Shown one piece after another: positions 33,631-42,289 of a DNA stretch of 64,000 nt (the first letter of the stretch is position 1; each line of letters begins with the position of its first letter). The stretch is from Pantoea ananatis LMG 2665. Its GTDB lineage: Bacteria; Pseudomonadota; Gammaproteobacteria; Enterobacterales; Enterobacteriaceae. The notes under the pieces were generated by a model. It was not told where the DNA came from. It ran no database searches and saw nothing but the letters and a program-made list of their open reading frames with translations. The position numbers and the translations under genes are program-made. The stretch is from contig NZ_JMJJ01000017.1 in the NCBI RefSeq assembly GCF_000710035.2, positions 240,789 through 304,788 of the forward strand. The letters run 5' to 3'.

Positions 33631-34266
33631 ATGATGATTATTTCCAGCGACCGCCGCCCAGAGGATGCGGTTTACCGTCATGTGATTCCGGCGGGCGAAC
33701 CCTGGCTGTTTGAGGTCAAACAAGGGCAAACATTGCGTCTGCTCGACCTGGAAGGGAATCAGGCGATCGATACGCTGTTCTACAACGCAGATAATCCGCG
33801 CGAGCGTTACGATCCCCAGCGTACGCTGCGCCGTCAGGGTAATGCTTACCTGACCACCGGCAGCGTACTTTACTCGAATATGGGCAATCCGCTGCTGACT
33901 ATTGTCGCCGATACCTGTGGCCGCCACGATACGTTGGGCGGTGCCTGCGCGCAGGAAAGTAACACGGTACGTTATGCTCACGACAAGCGCTATATGCACA
34001 GCTGCCGGGATAATTTTCTTTGTGCCTGCCTGCATGACGGTCGCCTGCATAAACGCGATATCGGCGCCAATATCAACTTTTTTATGAACGTTCCCGTCAC
34101 GCCGCAGGGTGGACTGACCTTTGAAGACGGTATTTCCGCCGCCGGCAAATATGTTGAACTGCGCGCCGAGTGTAATGCGGTGGTCTTAATCTCAAACTGT
34201 CCGCAGCTGAATAACCCCTGTAACGGCTGGAATCCCACGCCCGCCGAGGTATTGGTATGGAACTGA
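33631..34266 (+). CDS. Urea-carboxylase-associated protein 2 (putative carboxyguanidine deiminase subunit)
   Basis: A 211-residue paralogue of the preceding protein (UAAP2 type): LRLLDLEGNQAIDTLFYNAD, LYSNMGNPLLTIVADTCGRHDTLGG and KYVELRAECNAVVLISNCPQLNNPC. It carries several cysteines and histidines (YMHSCRDNFLCACLHDGR) suited to metal binding. The start at 33631 has AAGGAG nine bases upstream, ten bases after the previous stop. It is the partner subunit of the heteromeric deiminase. Confidence 0.88.
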   Translation: MMIISSDRRPEDAVYRHVIPAGEPWLFEVKQGQTLRLLDLEGNQAIDTLFYNADNPRERYDPQRTLRRQGNAYLTTGSVLYSNMGNPLLTIVADTCGRHDTLGGACAQESNTVRYAHDKRYMHSCRDNFLCACLHDGRLHKRDIGANINFFMNVPVTPQGGLTFEDGISAAGKYVELRAECNAVVLISNCPQLNNPCNGWNPTPAEVLVWN

Positions 34267-34308
34267 GCCTGGTGCGACTAAACAATACGCACGCCTGAAA
34301 AGGAGAAG

Positions 34309-34358
34309 CCCCGGGGACGGCCCCAGGGGACATGTCGACTTTCTGCGGGACGACCCGC
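34309..34358 (+). ncRNA. Putative guanidine-II (mini-ykkC) riboswitch
   Basis: Two small hairpins with ACGR tetraloops lie in the 111-bp gap before the carboxylase gene. The first, GGGGACGGCCCC (34313-34324), has a loop ACGG; the second, GCGGGACGACCCGC (34345-34358), has a loop ACGA. They are separated by 20 bases. Paired GC stems with ACGR loops and a 7-40-base linker are the defining architecture of guanidine-II. The start codon follows 20 bases after the second stem. An alternative extended pairing (CCCC at 34309 with GGGG at 34326) is possible. Ligand response is inferred. Confidence 0.8.
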
Positions 34359-34377
34359 TTTCCTGAGAGTTCCGTTT

Positions 34378-37300
34378 ATGTTTGATACCTTACTGATTGC
34401 TAACCGCGGTGCGATCGCCTGCCGCATCTTGCGCACCCTGCGCGCCATGCAGGTCAAGGGGGTGGCTGTCTATGCCGAGGCCGATCTGGGCAGCCTGCAT
34501 ATTCGTGATGCCGATGAAGCGTTGTCCCTTGGCGACGGCCCGGCGGCACAAACGTATCTGGCCGCTGAAAAAATTATTGCCGCAGCGCAGCAAAGCGGTG
34601 CACAGGCGATTCACCCGGGCTACGGTTTTCTCTCTGAAAACGCCGGGTTCGCTGAGGCCTGCGAGGCCGCAGGGCTGATTTTTGTTGGCCCAACGCCACA
34701 GCAGTTGCGGACTTTTGGTCTGAAGCACACGGCCCGTGCTCTGGCGAAAGCTGAAGGTGTGCCCTTGCTGGAAGGCAGCGAATTACTGGCCGATGCCGCC
34801 GAAGCCTGCCGCGTCGCCGAGACCGTTGGTTATCCGGTGATGCTGAAAAGTACGGCGGGTGGCGGCGGGATTGGCATGCGCGTTTGTCGCGATGCGCATG
34901 AACTGACGGAAGCGTTTGATACCGTGCAGCGGCTGGGGCAGAACAACTTCAGTGATGCCGGCGTGTTTCTCGAGAACTATATCGAACGCGCACGTCATCT
35001 TGAGGTGCAAATCTTTGGTGACGGGCAAGGAGACGTTATCGCGCTGGGTGTGCGTGACTGCTCGGTGCAGCGGCGTAACCAGAAGGTCATCGAAGAAACA
35101 CCTGCCCCCAATTTGCCTGAAGGCATGGCACAGGCGCTCTGCGAGGCGGCAGTTGCGCTGGGTAAAGCAGTGAACTATCGCAGCGCGGGCACCGTGGAGT
35201 TTGTCTATGACAGCCTGAACCAACAATTTTACTTCCTGGAGGTCAACACTCGCCTTCAGGTCGAGCATGGCGTAACAGAACAGGTCTGGGGCGTTGACCT
35301 GGTGAAATGGATGATTGAATTGGCTGCGGACACCTTGCCGCCCCTGCGCGAGCTGGTTGCCGGGCTTGCGCCACAAGGCCATGCTATCCAGGCACGCATT
35401 TATGCGGAAGATCCGGGACGGCAGTTTCAGCCTTCACCGGGCCTGCTGACAGACGTTGCCTTTCCCGACCAACAGGATGCTCGCCTGCGCATTGATCACT
35501 GGATTGAAGCCGGTTGCGAAGTGCCGCCCTTTTTTGATCCGCTGCTGGCGAAAACGATCGCCTGGCGGCCCAGCCGCCCGGAGGCCATTGCCACACTGGC
35601 GCAGGCGCTGGCAGAAACGCGTTTATACGGTGTTGAAACCAACCGCCTCTATCTGCAGCAAATTTTAGCGTTTGCGCCCTTTGTTCAGGGAGAACCCTGG
35701 ACCCGTTGTCTGGAACAGCTGAGCTATCAGGCAGCGACGGTTGAGGTGCTAGGCGCCGGTACGCAAACCAGCGTGCAGGATTATCCGGGCCGTCTGGGCT
35801 ACTGGGCGGTCGGCGTACCGCCATCGGGGCCGATGGACGACCGCGCTCTGCGTTCAGGCAATCGGCTGCTGGGCAATGATGAGGGGGAAGCCGCACTGGA
35901 AATGACCCTCACCGGACCCACTCTGAAATTCAATACCGCCATCCAGGCCGTCATCTGCGGTGCACCACTGAGCGCTATCCTGGATGGCCAGCCCGTGCCG
36001 ATGGATTGTGTTTTTACCATTCCCGCCGGGGCGACGTTAAAGCTGGGTGCTGTGAGTGGGGCGGGCGTGCGAAGCTATCTCTGCCTGAGCGGCGGCATTC
36101 AGGTGCCAACGTATTTAGGCAGTAAAAGCACCTTTACGCTTGGCCAGTTTGGCGGCCACGCCGGACGCGCACTGCGTAGCGGCGATGTGCTGCACCTGGC
36201 CCCACAGACAGCAACGGAAGCTGGCGCGGCACTTCCTGAGGCATTGCGCACGGATCTCCCGCAGATCCGCACCCTACGGGTAATTTATGGTCCACACGGT
36301 GCGCCGGAGTTCTTCGCGCCGGACTATATCGCCACTTTTTTTGCCACGGAATGGGAAGTGCATTTTAACTCCAGCCGCACGGGCGTCCGCCTGATTGGGC
36401 CCAAGCCCATCTGGAGCCGAGACAGCGGGGGCGAAGCCGGACTGCATCCGTCAAACATTCACGACAATCCGTACGCGGTAGGTGCGGTTGATTTTACCGG
36501 CGATATGCCGGTGATTCTGGGCCCGGATGGACCCAGCCTCGGGGGATTCGTTTGTCCGGTCACAGTCATCGAAGCCGATCTCTGGCAGTTAGGGCAGTTG
36601 AAAGCCGGTGATAAAGTGCGCTTTACCTCGGTGGATTTAACCACCGCGCGCCAGTTGGCTAAAGCGCGAGGCCAGGAACTGGCAACGCTCTGTGGCCAGG
36701 CGACAGCCTGGCAACCTGCGCCGCTGACCTCGCCGATCGTGATGACCTGCGGTGAGGCCGATAAGCGTCTGGTCGCGCGACTTTCTGGCGATACGCATCT
36801 GCTACTCGAAGCCGGGGAGCCGGAGCTGGATCTGGTTCTGCGTTTTCGCATTCATGCCCTGATGCAGGCGCTGGAAGCGCATGCAAAAGACGGGGTGATT
36901 GATATCACGCCCGGGATTCGTTCGTTGCAGATCCATTTTCAGCCTGAAATCCTCACCCATGACGCGCTGCTGGACTGGGTACGCGGCGAGTGGCTCAGGG
37001 TTTGCCTGAGTGATGATCTGCAGGTGCCAACTCGCGTAGTACATCTGCCGCTTTCCTGGGACGATCCCGCCTGTCGCCAGGCGATTGAAAAGTACATGAC
37101 GACGGTACGCCCTGATGCACCGTGGTGCCCCAGTAACCTTGAATTCATTCGCCGCATTAACGATCTGCCTGACGAACAGGCGGTCTGGGAGACGGTGTTT
37201 GAGGCCAGCTATCTGGTTATGGGGCTGGGCGATGTCTATCTGGGGGCGCCGGTTGCGACACCGCTGGATCCGCGCCATCGCCTGGTCACCACAAAATACA

Positions 37301-37983
37301 ACCCGGCGCGCACCTGGACGGCAGAGAACTCGGTGGGTATCGGCGGCGCTTACCTCTGCGTTTACGGCATGGAAGGACCTGGCGGCTATCAGTTTGTGGG
37401 GCGCACGCTTCAGATGTGGAATCGCTATCGAGAGGTTGCTGATTTTGCGGGGAAACCCTGGCTGCTGCGCTTCTTTGATCAACTGCGGTTCTACCCTGTA
37501 TCCGCCGAGGAACTGGTGCAAATCCGCCGCGATTTCCCGCTGGGGCGTTATCCGCTGCGCATTGAGCCCAGTACGCTGCGGTTGAGTGATTATCAGCAGT
37601 TTCTCGCTCATGAGGCGCAAAGCATCGCGGCGTTTCGTGACCACCAGCAACAGGCGTTCAATGCGGAACGCGATCGCTGGATCGCCAGTGGTCAGGCCCA
37701 TTTCGACAGCCAGGAGAACGTGGCAGAAGAGGGCGGTGATGCACCACTACAGCAGGGCGAGCAGGGTGTCGAAAGCCCGGTTTCCGGCAACCTTTGGCAA
37801 GTGCAAACCACGGTGGGAAGTCGGGTTCAGGCGGGGGATGTTCTGGTGGTACTGGAATCCATGAAAATGGAGATTCCGTTGCTGGCACCCTGCGATGGGA
37901 TCATCCAGCAGGTTAACGTACAGCCAGGCAGTGCCGTGCGCGCCGGACAGCGGGTTGCGGTGATTGTGGAGGATAACACCTGA
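34378..37983 (+). CDS. Biotin-dependent guanidine/urea carboxylase
   Basis: A 1201-residue multidomain enzyme. It has an N-terminal biotin carboxylase (LLIANRGAIACRILRTLR; ATP-grasp MLKSTAGGGGIGMRVC; FLEVNTRLQVEHGVTE), then the AHS2/AHS1 carboxyltransferase region characteristic of urea carboxylases (about residues 470-1090: DYPGRLGYWAVGVPPSGPMD; NPARTWTAENSVGIGGAYLC). A C-terminal biotinyl domain carries the acceptor lysine at about 1163 in LESMKMEI. It adds carboxyl to guanidine (or urea) with ATP and bicarbonate. Riboswitch control and the neighbouring deiminase proteins favour guanidine. No allophanate hydrolase is fused or adjacent. Confidence 0.94.
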   Translation: MFDTLLIANRGAIACRILRTLRAMQVKGVAVYAEADLGSLHIRDADEALSLGDGPAAQTYLAAEKIIAAAQQSGAQAIHPGYGFLSENAGFAEACEAAGLIFVGPTPQQLRTFGLKHTARALAKAEGVPLLEGSELLADAAEACRVAETVGYPVMLKSTAGGGGIGMRVCRDAHELTEAFDTVQRLGQNNFSDAGVFLENYIERARHLEVQIFGDGQGDVIALGVRDCSVQRRNQKVIEETPAPNLPEGMAQALCEAAVALGKAVNYRSAGTVEFVYDSLNQQFYFLEVNTRLQVEHGVTEQVWGVDLVKWMIELAADTLPPLRELVAGLAPQGHAIQARIYAEDPGRQFQPSPGLLTDVAFPDQQDARLRIDHWIEAGCEVPPFFDPLLAKTIAWRPSRPEAIATLAQALAETRLYGVETNRLYLQQILAFAPFVQGEPWTRCLEQLSYQAATVEVLGAGTQTSVQDYPGRLGYWAVGVPPSGPMDDRALRSGNRLLGNDEGEAALEMTLTGPTLKFNTAIQAVICGAPLSAILDGQPVPMDCVFTIPAGATLKLGAVSGAGVRSYLCLSGGIQVPTYLGSKSTFTLGQFGGHAGRALRSGDVLHLAPQTATEAGAALPEALRTDLPQIRTLRVIYGPHGAPEFFAPDYIATFFATEWEVHFNSSRTGVRLIGPKPIWSRDSGGEAGLHPSNIHDNPYAVGAVDFTGDMPVILGPDGPSLGGFVCPVTVIEADLWQLGQLKAGDKVRFTSVDLTTARQLAKARGQELATLCGQATAWQPAPLTSPIVMTCGEADKRLVARLSGDTHLLLEAGEPELDLVLRFRIHALMQALEAHAKDGVIDITPGIRSLQIHFQPEILTHDALLDWVRGEWLRVCLSDDLQVPTRVVHLPLSWDDPACRQAIEKYMTTVRPDAPWCPSNLEFIRRINDLPDEQAVWETVFEASYLVMGLGDVYLGAPVATPLDPRHRLVTTKYNPARTWTAENSVGIGGAYLCVYGMEGPGGYQFVGRTLQMWNRYREVADFAGKPWLLRFFDQLRFYPVSAEELVQIRRDFPLGRYPLRIEPSTLRLSDYQQFLAHEAQSIAAFRDHQQQAFNAERDRWIASGQAHFDSQENVAEEGGDAPLQQGEQGVESPVSGNLWQVQTTVGSRVQAGDVLVVLESMKMEIPLLAPCDGIIQQVNVQPGSAVRAGQRVAVIVEDNT

Positions 37984-38059
37984 TTTTGCGTTAGCACTGG
38001 CAGCGATAATCGCTAGGCCTGAGTGCTTATCGATCATGCCCGTTAGTGATCTTGAACGG

Positions 38060-38094
38060 GCAGGTGCGCGAGACTGACCTTCTCGTGCACCTGC
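38060..38094. terminator. Long hairpin between convergent genes
   Basis: GCAGGTGCGCGAG (38060-38072) pairs with CTCGTGCACCTGC (38082-38094) with a single G-U pair, giving a 13-bp stem and a 9-base loop between the carboxylase and the convergent lactonase-like gene. No T-tract follows on either strand, so it may be a processing or transcription-barrier element rather than a classical terminator. Confidence 0.45.
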
Positions 38095-38151
38095 ACGCTG
38101 CGTCGGTAACACGCACCACAGTGTGACGTGCATGTTATCCGCATCAATGTT

Positions 38152-39297
38152 TCAGGGAACAATAACCATCTGTGAAGGCGCGCCTACGGCAACATAGTTC
38201 CCGGTAAAGCTGATGGCACCACTCGCTTTATCCACCCTGAAGCTGGTGATGTTATCGCTACGCTGATTCATCACGTAAATCATGCTGCCATCAGGGGATA
38301 ATGTCAGCGTTCGGGGATAATCCCCGCGCGTCCACACATCATCTTTATGCGTCAGTGTGCCGTTAGCATTGACCTCAAAGTGCGCAATGCTGTCATGCAG
38401 ACGGTTGGCGACGTAAAGATTTTTCCCGCCCTTATCAATGACTAACCCGGCTGCAAAACTGGTGCCTTTATAACCGTCAGGCAGCGTAGAAACCGTGGCC
38501 TTTTCCTGCAAAGCACCGCTTTGCGGATTAATGAGGTAATGTGTGAGCGTGGAGGCTTCTTCATTCACTAACCAGAGCGCATGACCCTCAGCGCTAAAAA
38601 CGAAATGGCGGGGGCCTGCACCGGCAGACGAGGCGTTTATCCATGCGGGTTTGCCGGGCGTCAGCGTACCGTCTTTATTCAGGTGGTATTGGTAAATGCG
38701 GTCCAGCCCCAGATCCGTCGAGTAAACAAACTGGCCCGTGGGATCGCTGGCGACCATATGTGCATGCGGACCATTGTGATCGTTGATGGCAAAGCTGCCG
38801 TCTACCGCTGCGGCCGGCTTGCCTGCGCCAGCCGGGCCGCTGTCCTGATGATGATCGACAGCCTCACTCAGCTTGCCTTCTGGCGTCACCGCAAACACTG
38901 TAATACTGCCGCTGACATAATTTGCGACCATCAGGTAACGCTGATCGGGTGTCAGGGACAGGTACACCGGTCCTTTGCCTTGCGTGTCGACCTGATTTAA
39001 TGCAGTGAGTGAACCGTCCGTACCAATCTGATAAGCGGTGATGCTACCTTTCTCGGTCTCACTCGCCACATAAAGATGTTTACCATCCGCTGACGCCACC
39101 ATCTGTGCCTGGTTGGGCAGTTGACTCACCAATGTTTTTCCCGACAGTTCACCCTGCGCATTGACGATAAATCGATAAACCCCTTCGCCATTGGGATTAT
39201 AGGTTCCCACATACGCGTAAGATGCCTGAGCCATCAGCGGCACAATGGCCGAAGCACTTGCAACGGCGGCTAGCGCCAGAATCGTTTTATTCATCAT
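38152..39297 (-). CDS. Exported beta-propeller protein of the lactonase/YncE type
   Basis: A 381-residue secreted protein with a signal peptide (LALAAVASASAIVPLMAQAS) and repeated propeller blades. The repeats have forms such as GTYNPNGEGVYRF, ADGKHLYVASETEKGSITAY, TPDQRYLMVANYVSGSITVF and SPDGSMIYVMNQRSDNITSF. This matches the 6-phosphogluconolactonase (Pgl/PF10282-like) family, but export makes the cytoplasmic Pgl role unlikely. Two consecutive ATGs (39297 and 39294) are available; the second has the better spacing from AGGGA. Confidence 0.85.
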   Translation of the reverse strand: MMNKTILALAAVASASAIVPLMAQASYAYVGTYNPNGEGVYRFIVNAQGELSGKTLVSQLPNQAQMVASADGKHLYVASETEKGSITAYQIGTDGSLTALNQVDTQGKGPVYLSLTPDQRYLMVANYVSGSITVFAVTPEGKLSEAVDHHQDSGPAGAGKPAAAVDGSFAINDHNGPHAHMVASDPTGQFVYSTDLGLDRIYQYHLNKDGTLTPGKPAWINASSAGAGPRHFVFSAEGHALWLVNEEASTLTHYLINPQSGALQEKATVSTLPDGYKGTSFAAGLVIDKGGKNLYVANRLHDSIAHFEVNANGTLTHKDDVWTRGDYPRTLTLSPDGSMIYVMNQRSDNITSFRVDKASGAISFTGNYVAVGAPSQMVIVP

Positions 39298-39951
39298 TTT
39301 TCCCTACTCGTCAGTGTGGTTAATTTTTACGGTCGCCTGAACATCCGGGCAATGAATACTTAGTAAGCAAAAGGGCAGAGCGTCGCATTTCAGTAATACG
39401 TTCTTTCTTCACGTCGAAACGGTTGCCAGAAAAGGGAGATGAGCGGTATTCGTTTGCTGTTAGTCGTGTCGCTTTTTGAAATGTCAGAAACGGCCCCTCG
39501 TGGCACGAAGCCTTACGTTGATGCTGTTCGTTTTCTGATGCGTCCGTTAAGCGTTGTGTCAGCTATGTTAAACCAGAGTCTGGACAAATTATCAGCAATG
39601 TCTGGCCGGATACAGAGAGTGTTTTTCCAGTACTAAACGGAAATGTTTTGGCAGGGGGTGAGAGATGTCACAGGGGAGGCAAGTACTCCAACTTTTAATC
39701 TCCGTTATCTGCAGGTGTGGAAAGTATTTCGCGCATCTTTAAAGGGTTTTCGATGAGAATAATGACCGGGCCCGGCGCCAAAGTCACCTCGGCGGCGTCA
39801 CTCCAGAGGCCTTCGATCAGGCCTCATCGTGAGGACACAAATTGTCTAGGGTTGTGGGGGCAGTCCAATAGTCCAATGGAGTATTATTGACTGTGCCTCA
39901 GAGAGTTATCGCAGCCTGGCGGTAACGAATTACTTCAGGGAAAGAGCGAAC
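39298..39951. other. Long spacer at the left border of the island
   Basis: A 654-bp region between the lactonase-like gene and the truncated MBL-fold gene. It contains one coding-like fragment (39695-39823, minus) and a GAGGCCT/AGGCCTC hairpin at 39806-39825. Otherwise nothing is recognised. Confidence 0.4.
39695..39823 (-). pseudogene. C-terminal fragment of an unidentified protein
   Basis: A 42-residue minus-strand frame (landmarks GLWSDAAEVTLAPG and IILIENPLKMREIL) ends in TAA at 39695 and is preceded by an in-frame stop. The composition looks like real protein, but there is no start and I do not recognise the family. It is taken as a gene relic at the edge of the mobile region. Confidence 0.35.
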
Positions 39952-40356
39952 ATGTCTATAACCATCAGCGTCCTGCTGGAAAACCGACTTAAGCCCGAAT
40001 CTAAAAATTTGCTGCGTGCTAAAGCCGGACTTAGTCTGTTTATCCAGGATGAAAATGATTCAATTCTGTTTGATACCGGCCCTGATGATAGCTTCATGCA
40101 TAATGCAGGTTTAATGGGAGTCGATTTGACAAACCTTACCGCGTCTGTACTTTCCCACGGTCACTATGACCATTGTGGCGGTGTTCCGTGGATACCTGAC
40201 ACATGTCGAATAATATGCCATCCAATGGTGGCGAATGAGCGCTACTCGGCAGTAAGGTTTCCAGGCTATACCGCCAGAATTAAAAAATTGTCGATACATA
40301 ATAATTTTTCACGTTTTCGCATGGAGTACAGCAGTACCCCACTACATATAAATTGA
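39952..40356 (+). pseudogene. Truncated MBL-fold metallohydrolase
   Basis: A 134-residue N-terminal part of a metallo-beta-lactamase-fold protein. The metal-binding motif HGHYDHCGG is intact after LFDTGPDDSFMHNAGLMGVDL, and the N-terminus resembles the dihydropterin-type (PqqB/RomA-like) MBL group. Full-length members are about 250-280 residues; here the frame ends soon after the first motif and the DNA runs into transposase remnants. The C-terminal metal ligands are missing, so it is not expected to be active. Confidence 0.7.
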
Positions 40357-40432
40357 TTATCTGTTAGATAGTCAAAATCACGAAGGATCCTACTGGCACT
40401 ACATGCTCGGTGTGGTGCCATTCTGTCTCGCG

Positions 40433-40558
40433 TCATTCGGCTATCAGCAGACGCCGGCAGTGGCGATCCGTAATGCCAGGTCGTTGTGATGCAAGCGAAG
40501 TGGTGAGCCTGCCATCAATGACATCCTGCAGGATTTTGAAGCGGTTAACTTCATTCAT
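40433..40558 (-). mobile_element. ISNCY-type transposase, N-terminal fragment
   Basis: A minus-strand frame starts at the ATG at 40558 (GGAG upstream). It encodes NRFKILQDVIDGRLT and then DRHCRRLL, the N-terminal HTH region of ISNCY-family transposases, and hits a stop after 41 residues. The rest of the transposase is absent. Sequence at about 40560-40680 is probably the matching non-coding end of the element. Confidence 0.65.
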
Positions 40559-40830
40559 CGTAAAGTACTCCGAACCCTAAGCCGTCATCAGTTGCGTCCT
40601 CAGCCGCGAACCCTTGAAAAAGGCCGATAATGCGGACATTTCTATACAGCTAGAGGCGGACATCTGAATTTACCCGTTACACAGTAAGTTCGTATAATGC
40701 TATTTATGTTAAATATGCTGGATTTGATCTTAAGTCCATGAGTTCCTCTCTTTCAGAGATGTTACTGATGAATCAGAAAGTTGCCAAAGTTTAGTTGTGG
40801 ACTCACGATGATTGAATCGCCACGGATAAT

Positions 40831-40998
40831 CTAGACACTCCTGAGCCGTTGATAATACTGGTTTTCATATTCTGTTGGTGACATCTGATCGCTCGAACCA
40901 TGCCGACGCTTACTGTTATAGAACATTTCGATGTAATCAAGTTGCCGGAGTGGCCGTCGAATAAAGTGGCTGAAATCCTGCCATGGTGTGGATCTCAC
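40831..40998 (-). mobile_element. IS3-family transposase OrfB, C-terminal fragment
   Basis: This minus-strand frame encodes about 55 residues. They include DYIEMFYNSKRRHGSSDQM and SPTEYENQYYQRL, the highly conserved C-terminus of IS3-group integrase-type transposases, ending at TAG (40831). Everything upstream of this piece is missing. Confidence 0.85.
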
Positions 40999-41042
40999 CA
41001 ATAAATAGCCGTCAATACGGCGCTCACTTAACGCTTACCACC

Positions 41043-41207
41043 GGCTAGCAGGCGCTGAAAATCTGTGACGCCTTGGTGCTTTCCGGCGCCGTCGGCGTGG
41101 TGGTCGATTCTGTCGCCGCCCTAGTGCAGAAAAACGAACTTGAAGGGGAGACCATCATTGGGCGGGATACAAAAGTGAAGGTGGAAAGGACTTCCGCTGC
41201 ACCGCAG
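41043..41207 (+). pseudogene. recA relic with in-frame stop and internal deletion
   Basis: The plus-strand frame reads QALKICDAL, then SGAVGVVVDSVAAL, then KNELEGE, matching the RecA core TGEQALEICDAL ... VVDSVAAL ... EIEGE, with a TAG where the glutamate of TGEQ should be. After EGE it continues directly with TIIGRDTKVKV and SAAPQ. This corresponds to a RecA segment much further on (EGENVVGSETRVKV ... AAPFKQ). About 140 codons have been deleted between two EGE copies. It is non-functional, and diverged from the E. coli recA sequence. Confidence 0.65.
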
Positions 41208-41212
41208 GCGTG

Positions 41213-41287
41213 CTACCGTTCTCGCAGAAAATCCTCACCGCCGAGTTGCATCAGGGTATTGCTGAATGTCATGGTGTTGTCAGCCAT
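41213..41287 (-). pseudogene. N-terminal fragment of an unidentified gene
   Basis: A minus-strand ATG at 41287 with AAGGA at good spacing opens a 24-residue frame (TFSNTLMQLGGEDFLRER) ending in TAG. It looks like a genuine gene start cut off by the recA relic. I cannot name the family; a transposase is likely from the surroundings (inference). Confidence 0.35.
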
Positions 41288-41457
41288 CGGTTTGTTCCTT
41301 TTAAGATAATTGTCTTCACAACCATTAACTTACCGGATAAGCCGACGGCCTTCACCATCCTGCTGAATTTACACCACGCCCTCAGACTCTACCCTCCAGC
41401 TCCCTAACTTTTTTCAGTAAGAGGCGGCAACTACCCTGACATGGGGGCTTACTAAAA

Positions 41458-42288
41458 TTACATGATGACTACTCTGCGCATAATACGTGCCTGACCTGCC
41501 GGCACAGCCCCATCTCCGGTGTGTAATGTCGAACCATTATCCCATATGACTAAGTCCCCCTGCTTGTACTGATGCGCGTAAATATAATCCGACTTTTCAC
41601 AATGCGCATAAACGGCATTCAGGCAAGATTGGCTCTCTTCTTCCGTCATGCCTGATACAGTGTCTGTGTGAGTCCAGTTAACATAAATTGATTTACGCCC
41701 TGTCTCTGGATGTGGACGCAACACAGGATGCAGAGTATCAGGTCTCTGATCTTCAGGTTCAATAGTTAACATGAAACCACGTTCCTGACAGCGCTGCATC
41801 AGTTTGTGAGAAAAACCGAAAATAGCCTGCTTATCCTCCAATTTTTCCTTAAGTGCCAAAGGTAAATCATCACAAGCTGCCAGAGTATTACAGAATAGCG
41901 TCTTTCCACCTTGCTCAGGAACTTTCTCAGCATAAAAGGTAGTAAACCGTGGGGGTTCTTTTTCATAACACATATCGGAATGCCAGATAGGAAACCCGGG
42001 GCCTGGATACCCTTGCGCCTCACCATTTTTCTGAACGTTAGTCACATAAGTCATTTCCGGCCATGGGCAGGTATTCTTTTTCAGCGGGTGCGGAAAAATG
42101 TTTCCTAATTTACGACAAAAGATAATCTGTTCTTCAGGTGTTAATTGCTGCCCTGAAATAACCAGTACCTGATGATTTATCACGAGCCTGATTAAGGACT
42201 CGACATCTGACTGATCGATTGACTTTACATCAATTCCGGTTACTTTGAGCCCAAATCCCAGACTCAGTTCTGTATGTTCAAATCCCAT
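41458..42288 (-). CDS. TauD/TfdA-type Fe(II)/2-oxoglutarate dioxygenase (tailoring enzyme)
   Basis: A 276-residue dioxygenase. The iron ligands are visible as HxD in IWHSDMCYE and the distal His in DNGSTLHTGDG, and the 2-oxoglutarate-binding Arg follows in RIMRR. It is the last gene of the nine-gene NRPS/PKS operon, starting one base after the MFS stop (TGATATG). It probably hydroxylates the product or one of its building blocks; such enzymes hydroxylate amino acids or peptidyl intermediates in many clusters. The start at 42288 has CGGAGT upstream. Confidence 0.9.
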   Translation of the reverse strand: MGFEHTELSLGFGLKVTGIDVKSIDQSDVESLIRLVINHQVLVISGQQLTPEEQIIFCRKLGNIFPHPLKKNTCPWPEMTYVTNVQKNGEAQGYPGPGFPIWHSDMCYEKEPPRFTTFYAEKVPEQGGKTLFCNTLAACDDLPLALKEKLEDKQAIFGFSHKLMQRCQERGFMLTIEPEDQRPDTLHPVLRPHPETGRKSIYVNWTHTDTVSGMTEEESQSCLNAVYAHCEKSDYIYAHQYKQGDLVIWDNGSTLHTGDGAVPAGQARIMRRVVIM

Positions 42289-42289
42289 A

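Noticed and set aside
40371..40490. Plus-strand frame with YWHYMLGVVPFCLASFGYQQ
   Set aside because: It is antisense to the ISNCY transposase fragment, which has a proper start and recognisable family sequence. The plus frame is a shadow.
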